Positions 31,610 through 35,087 of a DNA stretch of 35,087 nucleotides are shown one piece after another. The position numbers were made by a program, and so were the translations under genes. The notes beneath the pieces were generated by a model that was not told where the DNA came from, did not search any database, and saw only the letters and a list, made by a program, of their open reading frames with translations. Each line of letters starts with the position of its first letter. The stretch's first letter is position 1. Source of the DNA: Kalmusia sp. IMI 367209 (Eukaryota; Ascomycota; Dothideomycetes; Pleosporales; Didymosphaeriaceae); NCBI GenBank assembly GCA_027946365.1, contig JAPEUQ010000028.1:1-35087 (forward strand). The letters run 5' to 3'.

Positions 31610-34075
31610 CTTAAAAAGCTACCCCACCTCTTATAGAGGACGAATATATTAAAGTGATAAGTATAATAGGATTATTTTAATAACTATAGTTATAATAATA
31701 GCTGGCTTACTATTTTAGTTAGCTACTATTAAAGAGGCGTTTAGGAAGGACGTTAGGTATATTCATTAGTCTACTAGAAGAGCGTGGTATAGGGCGGTAT
31801 AGAGGATATTAGTATAAATATTAAAATAAAAGAGGAGAGGGAAGGTAATAGTTATAAATACTAAAATAAAGAAGGATAGATAAGAGAACGATATAAGTGC
31901 TAAAGTAAAAGAGAACTAGTAAGAATATAATATAAATACTAAAGAAAAAGAGTATAGATAAGAGTATAGTAAAAATAATAGCTCATTTATACCTAGTGTG
32001 ACTAGTAAACGGAGGCCTTATACTTATAATAAAAAAGAAAGGCACGCGTCTATAAATGGCGGTAGTATATATGAAACCTAGTATTATAATAGTTATATAA
32101 TATAAAGTAAACATGGACAAATATAAAAGAGAGAGATGGTTTAACTATACTAACTCTATAGCGTATAGTAGTTAAGCCATATAATATTATAAATATATAT
32201 TAAGTAAAAGAGTCGTACTAGAGTACCCTAGAGACTGAGACTTTTCTTTCTATACCTATCTATAATATATTATATTCTAGGAATAGACTACGGCAGTCTA
32301 CTATACTATAATAAATTATAATAGCCCTCTATAATCTATAATAGACTCCTCTAGCTAAGGGGTAGACTTCTTCATCTTAAAGTACTTTAGTAGATCTATT
32401 AATAACTTTAAATAGCTACCGGACATCATTAGAGAGGCTACTATAATAATGAGTCTTAGAGTAGTTAGAGGGTATAGATATAAATATCATCCTTTTAGGA
32501 AGTCCTTTTTATTTAAATTAATCGTCCCGACTCCGCGGATGAGTTACTATAGTGGATAGATTAATTAAGCTATTAGAAACTATTATAGTCTCTAGTTTAC
32601 TATAAAAACCTTCTATAGTCTAGGGTAGATTCTAATACTAAATGAGGAACTTTAATTATCTATGATAAACTTCTAGAGCACTAATATACTCCCTCTATAT
32701 AGAGAGATATAATATAGTAGTTCTAATTTAGATCTTAGTTTAATACTAAGGTTATACACACGGGAGGTTAAAAGGTAGAGGTCTAATAGTCTATTTATCC
32801 CATTAGAGGCTATAGGCTAGATAGTAAGGTAGGGGAGCTTTTATAAAGAAGGAATTAATATAGCTCTTAGCTAGTATTTATAGATATAAAATAAGTTTAA
32901 CACTACACTAAAATATAATATTAATAATGTTACTTACTTAGGTCTAAACGCCCTCTACTAATATCTAACTAAAAGACCAGATCTACCATCCTAATTACTA
33001 TCCTCTCTCTACTATTCTATACGCTGAGTATAGGAATAGAACGGAAGGGCTTATTAATACTATTATAATATAAAAGGTACAGATAGCGATAGATAAATTA
33101 TAGAAATAGTAGAATAAGTAGGGCTATAGATAGTAGGGCGGGTGGGATTATAAATAATAATATAGATAAGACTATAGATTCTTATATAGGTCGTGGTACG
33201 GTTTATGATATAAAAGCTAAAAAAAAATTAATTAATAATCTAGATTATACTAAGGAAGATTACCACAGTCGTAAATTCAATCAGTATATATAGAGTAATA
33301 ATAAATTAAGATAAAGTACTAATCATATCTCTATCTCTTTAATAGTTAGGTGGTTAGAACCAACCTAGTAAATATAGTAATGGGCGTTATAAGGCTCCCT
33401 ATAGCTAATATAATTTAAGGGATAAGAGTAGGCATAGCTTTACTAGGACTATATCTAATCCTATTAGCGTAAACTAATACTAAAGATAGAATATTCCTAA
33501 GGAGTTTTAGAGTGATAGTATACCCTAAGAAATATTTTTTATAGGTTTTATTATATTTGTGTTAGTTAATACAGCCCTATAGATTTTAAGTACTTAGTAA
33601 GCCTATAATGGCGATACTATATCTATTTTTAAACTATAGTTAAGTTTAAGAGGGGACTTATATAGATAAAAAAGATGGGTACTTTAATATAATACTTAGG
33701 CACTAGATTACTAGACTTATTAGTGGGTAGATATTTCTATACTAGAAGATTTAGAAACCGTTTAATAGAACCTCATTCATATCCCAGCTACTAGGTGGGA
33801 AGGCTAACGGGCGCTAGTAGTATATATAGATAAAATTAGCCCTAGGACTACACTAGTTAATATAGAGAGATTATAATTAATAAATTAGAAGGGTCTATAG
33901 GTAGATTTTAGAACCTGCTAATTAGGTCCAGTTGGGTTATAGCTTAGTAACCTACCTAAATAGTTAATCTAAAAAAGGCTAGATAGATATAAAGGTTTAA
34001 TACTATCTATTTATAACTAATATTTATATTTAGATCTAGTCTTCGCTCCGCTTCTTCCTTCGTGCTATACATACA
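31610..34075. other. Degenerate stretch, no assignable gene
   Basis: 31760-32010 is purine-rich on the plus strand with a repeated aaataaaagagRRgag-like word (ataaatactaaaRtaaaaga, about 60-base spacing), suggesting a decayed tandem repeat. 32760-32850 is the second copy of the dispersed repeat seen at 23500-23610. Nothing is supported from 33000 to 34075. Confidence 0.3.
31790..31985 (+). repeat. Decayed ~60-bp tandem repeat
   Basis: The word (a)taaatactaaaataaaRgaggaNaga appears at about 31815, 31855, 31893 and 31933 with variable spacing (about 38-40 bases). Plus-strand reading gives (S/N)TKxKEE-like units. Moderately convincing by eye. Confidence 0.45.
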
Positions 34076-34080
34076 TTATT

Positions 34081-35087
34081 ATGGCCCCCCACCCTACTAA
34101 TACTACCTAGGAAAGCTATTAGCTAATGATTCAATCTCTCTACCTTAAAGAGGAAAAGATGCTTTAAGGCGTAATAATGGTAATATCTCATAATTATACC
34201 TTTATTACTATATAGGAACTCCTCTATAATCTTCATTCTAACTATTACTAATAGTAACCAGAAGGAAACGCCAATACGAGATACACTTTAAGTAATAGAG
34301 GTTTTAGAAGAATTGGATAAAGGTCTTCTAGAAAGCCATTAAACTAAAAGTTACCAAATGTATATAAGATAAAAAGGAGAGTTAGCTACGTATTAGCGGA
34401 AAGGTCGTCTTAATAAAAAGACTAAAGAGGGTAGTCTAGTACGCTAACTATAAGAAAGTATTCTTATATAGATCTTAAGGTAATGACTTAATACTAGAGG
34501 CTCCTAGATATCTATATAAAATACTTATGTATTTCGATAGAGTCAACCCCCGGAACACTAGAAGGAGTCTATATATTTACCCCTCTAGTCTTATAAGCTA
34601 ACGCTGCTTTATTATATAACCTATTCTAGTTTTATTTCATAGCTATGATTTAGTCTAATGGTAAGTACCCTTTTAAAATATTTATATATATAGTTAATAC
34701 TATATTAGTTAGTCCCTATCCGGACCTAGTCATTATTTCCACTAGTATAGAGTATCCTCCTTATGTTAGTAATCTAGTTCTATTAAAGCCATAGAAGACC
34801 CAGTTATTAAGTAGGATACCTATAGACTTTTTAGGGATGACAGCTTCTATGGTTCGCGCTTACGTTAATACTATAAGGGCTATAAAAGCTAGTTGAGTAC
34901 TACTTAGTAGTTCTATAATTATCTACATATTATCCTTCTAAAAGACCTAAATAGTGAGATGAGAGTAGAGTACTAAAGGTCTAGTAGACTTATCTAGATC
35001 TATAGAAATATATAGTATTCAGCCTGGCAGATATCTATTAATTAATAATATATTATATAGTAATATAGTTAGTATACTAGCTAAAAC
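34081..35087 (+). pseudogene. Clr5-domain gene relic, runs off the window
   Basis: ATG at 34081 (MAPHPTNTT) leads to the Clr5 N-terminal pattern at 34138-34210: LYLKEEKML, a Gln-type stop, GVIMVISHNYTF. The second half of the domain continues in another frame at 34269-34316 as RQYEIHFK, two Gln-type stops, RF, a Gln-type stop, KNW. About 50 bases separate the halves. They contain a branch-point-like ctaac (34238-34242) and end in cag (34259-34261), so a fossil intron is likely; its donor would be an atatag that could derive from gtatag. Downstream, GKVVLIKRLKR (34398 on) fits the segment that commonly follows the domain. A further phase in register with the ATG (ESTPGTLEGVYIFTP and after) reaches the window end, implying a second intron or an indel. 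Known: Clr5 is a fungal N-terminal domain of mostly uncharacterised, ascomycete-expanded proteins. Confidence 0.62.
34210..34261 (+). other. Probable fossil spliceosomal intron in the Clr5 relic
   Basis: About 50 bases between the two halves of the Clr5 domain, with ctaac 17 bases before a terminal cag. The donor position reads atatag, one RIP step (TG to TA) from gtatag. Length and branch point fit short ascomycete introns. The exact phase is not fully resolved. Confidence 0.45.

Larger units (their letters stand above)
21776..32690 (+). repeat. Dispersed TCTATAATAAACTTCC-type motif patches
   Basis: Patches with two or more imperfect copies of the word agtctataataaacttcc occur at about 21776-21835, 24791-24860, 27111-27200, 29061-29110, 29262-29300, 30135-30230, 32306-32352 and 32580-32690, all in the same orientation. 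Several are followed within 30-200 bases by a ctaatttagatcttaattta-like word (near 25998, 29140, 32723). They are absent from the left 20 kb as far as I can see. They may be decayed short-period satellites or fragments of one element's untranslated region. Coordinates span the scattered set; the intervening DNA is not part of it. Confidence 0.6.
1..35087. other. AT-rich, RIP-mutated fungal repeat block
   Basis: Seen: TpA dominates on both strands, CpA and TpG are rare, and TAG/CTA/TAT triplets are everywhere, while CpT, ApG and many CpG sites persist. Open frames never exceed about 70 codons, yet long phases exist in which almost all stops are TAA or TAG, with TGA the rarer third. Known: in ascomycetes, repeat-induced point mutation converts C to T in CpA dinucleotides of duplicated DNA, turning Gln and Trp codons into stops, His and Cys into Tyr, and Thr/Ala/Pro into Ile/Val/Leu. 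Inferred: the whole window was duplicated, mutated and presumably heterochromatinised. No edge of normal base composition is visible, so the block extends beyond both ends. Confidence 0.93.

Noticed and set aside
1..35087. CRISPR array, tRNA, rRNA or bacterial features
   Set aside because: None of the tandem arrays has unique spacers of constant length, no tRNA-like cloverleaf or rRNA word was seen, and the Clr5 domain, fossil intron and RIP footprint point to a fungus.

Overview
The window looks like a fully RIP-mutated (repeat-induced point mutation) block of a filamentous ascomycete genome, probably Pezizomycotina. Throughout, TpA is extremely frequent and CpA and TpG are scarce, while CpT, ApG and many CpG sites survive. 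That is the footprint of C-to-T change in CpA on both strands. No intact gene remains: the longest stop-free stretches are under 70 codons. Mutation was almost all point substitution, so old reading frames can still be followed as long phases in which nearly every stop is TAA or TAG (former CAA, CAG or TGG), Tyr often replaces His or Cys, and Ile/Leu/Val often replace Thr/Pro/Ala. All gene calls below were made by reading these relic phases by eye. I see no tRNA, rRNA, CRISPR or intact open gene.

Layout. (1) About 0.5-13 kb: a head-to-tail series of relic genes, all on the minus strand. From right to left these are a protein with four tandem CCHC zinc knuckles and an acidic hexapeptide repeat (12.2-12.9 kb); a ~1000-residue unknown protein with an acidic tail (7.7-10.7 kb); a Myb/SANT telobox-like protein (5.9-7.5 kb); a ~790-codon unknown protein (2.6-4.9 kb); and a Lys-rich protein (0.6-1.4 kb). 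Short inverted G-run motifs (GGGGTAACTTTCC ... GGAAAGTTACCCC) sit in the gaps between these genes. (2) 13-21.3 kb: plus-strand relics, namely a coiled-coil protein with a 57-bp in-frame repeat, a pogo/CENP-B-like transposase fragment, and a ~370-codon unknown protein. (3) 23.5-31.6 kb: a repeat-rich zone with a 235-codon relic gene, a second diverged copy of its C-terminal half 6.8 kb away, an 84-bp (28-residue) tandem array, trinucleotide repeats and a dispersed TCTATAATAAACTTCC-type motif. (4) 34.08 kb to the window end: a plus-strand Clr5-domain gene relic with a probable fossil intron, which supports the filamentous-ascomycete assignment.

The most interesting content is the co-oriented left cluster. 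It combines two nucleic-acid-binding proteins (zinc knuckles, telobox) with large unrecognised proteins, separated by a shared palindromic motif. It could be one multigene mobile element or several nested ones; the sequence alone does not decide. Identification of A, B, D and the plus-strand relics needs de-RIPped profile searches.
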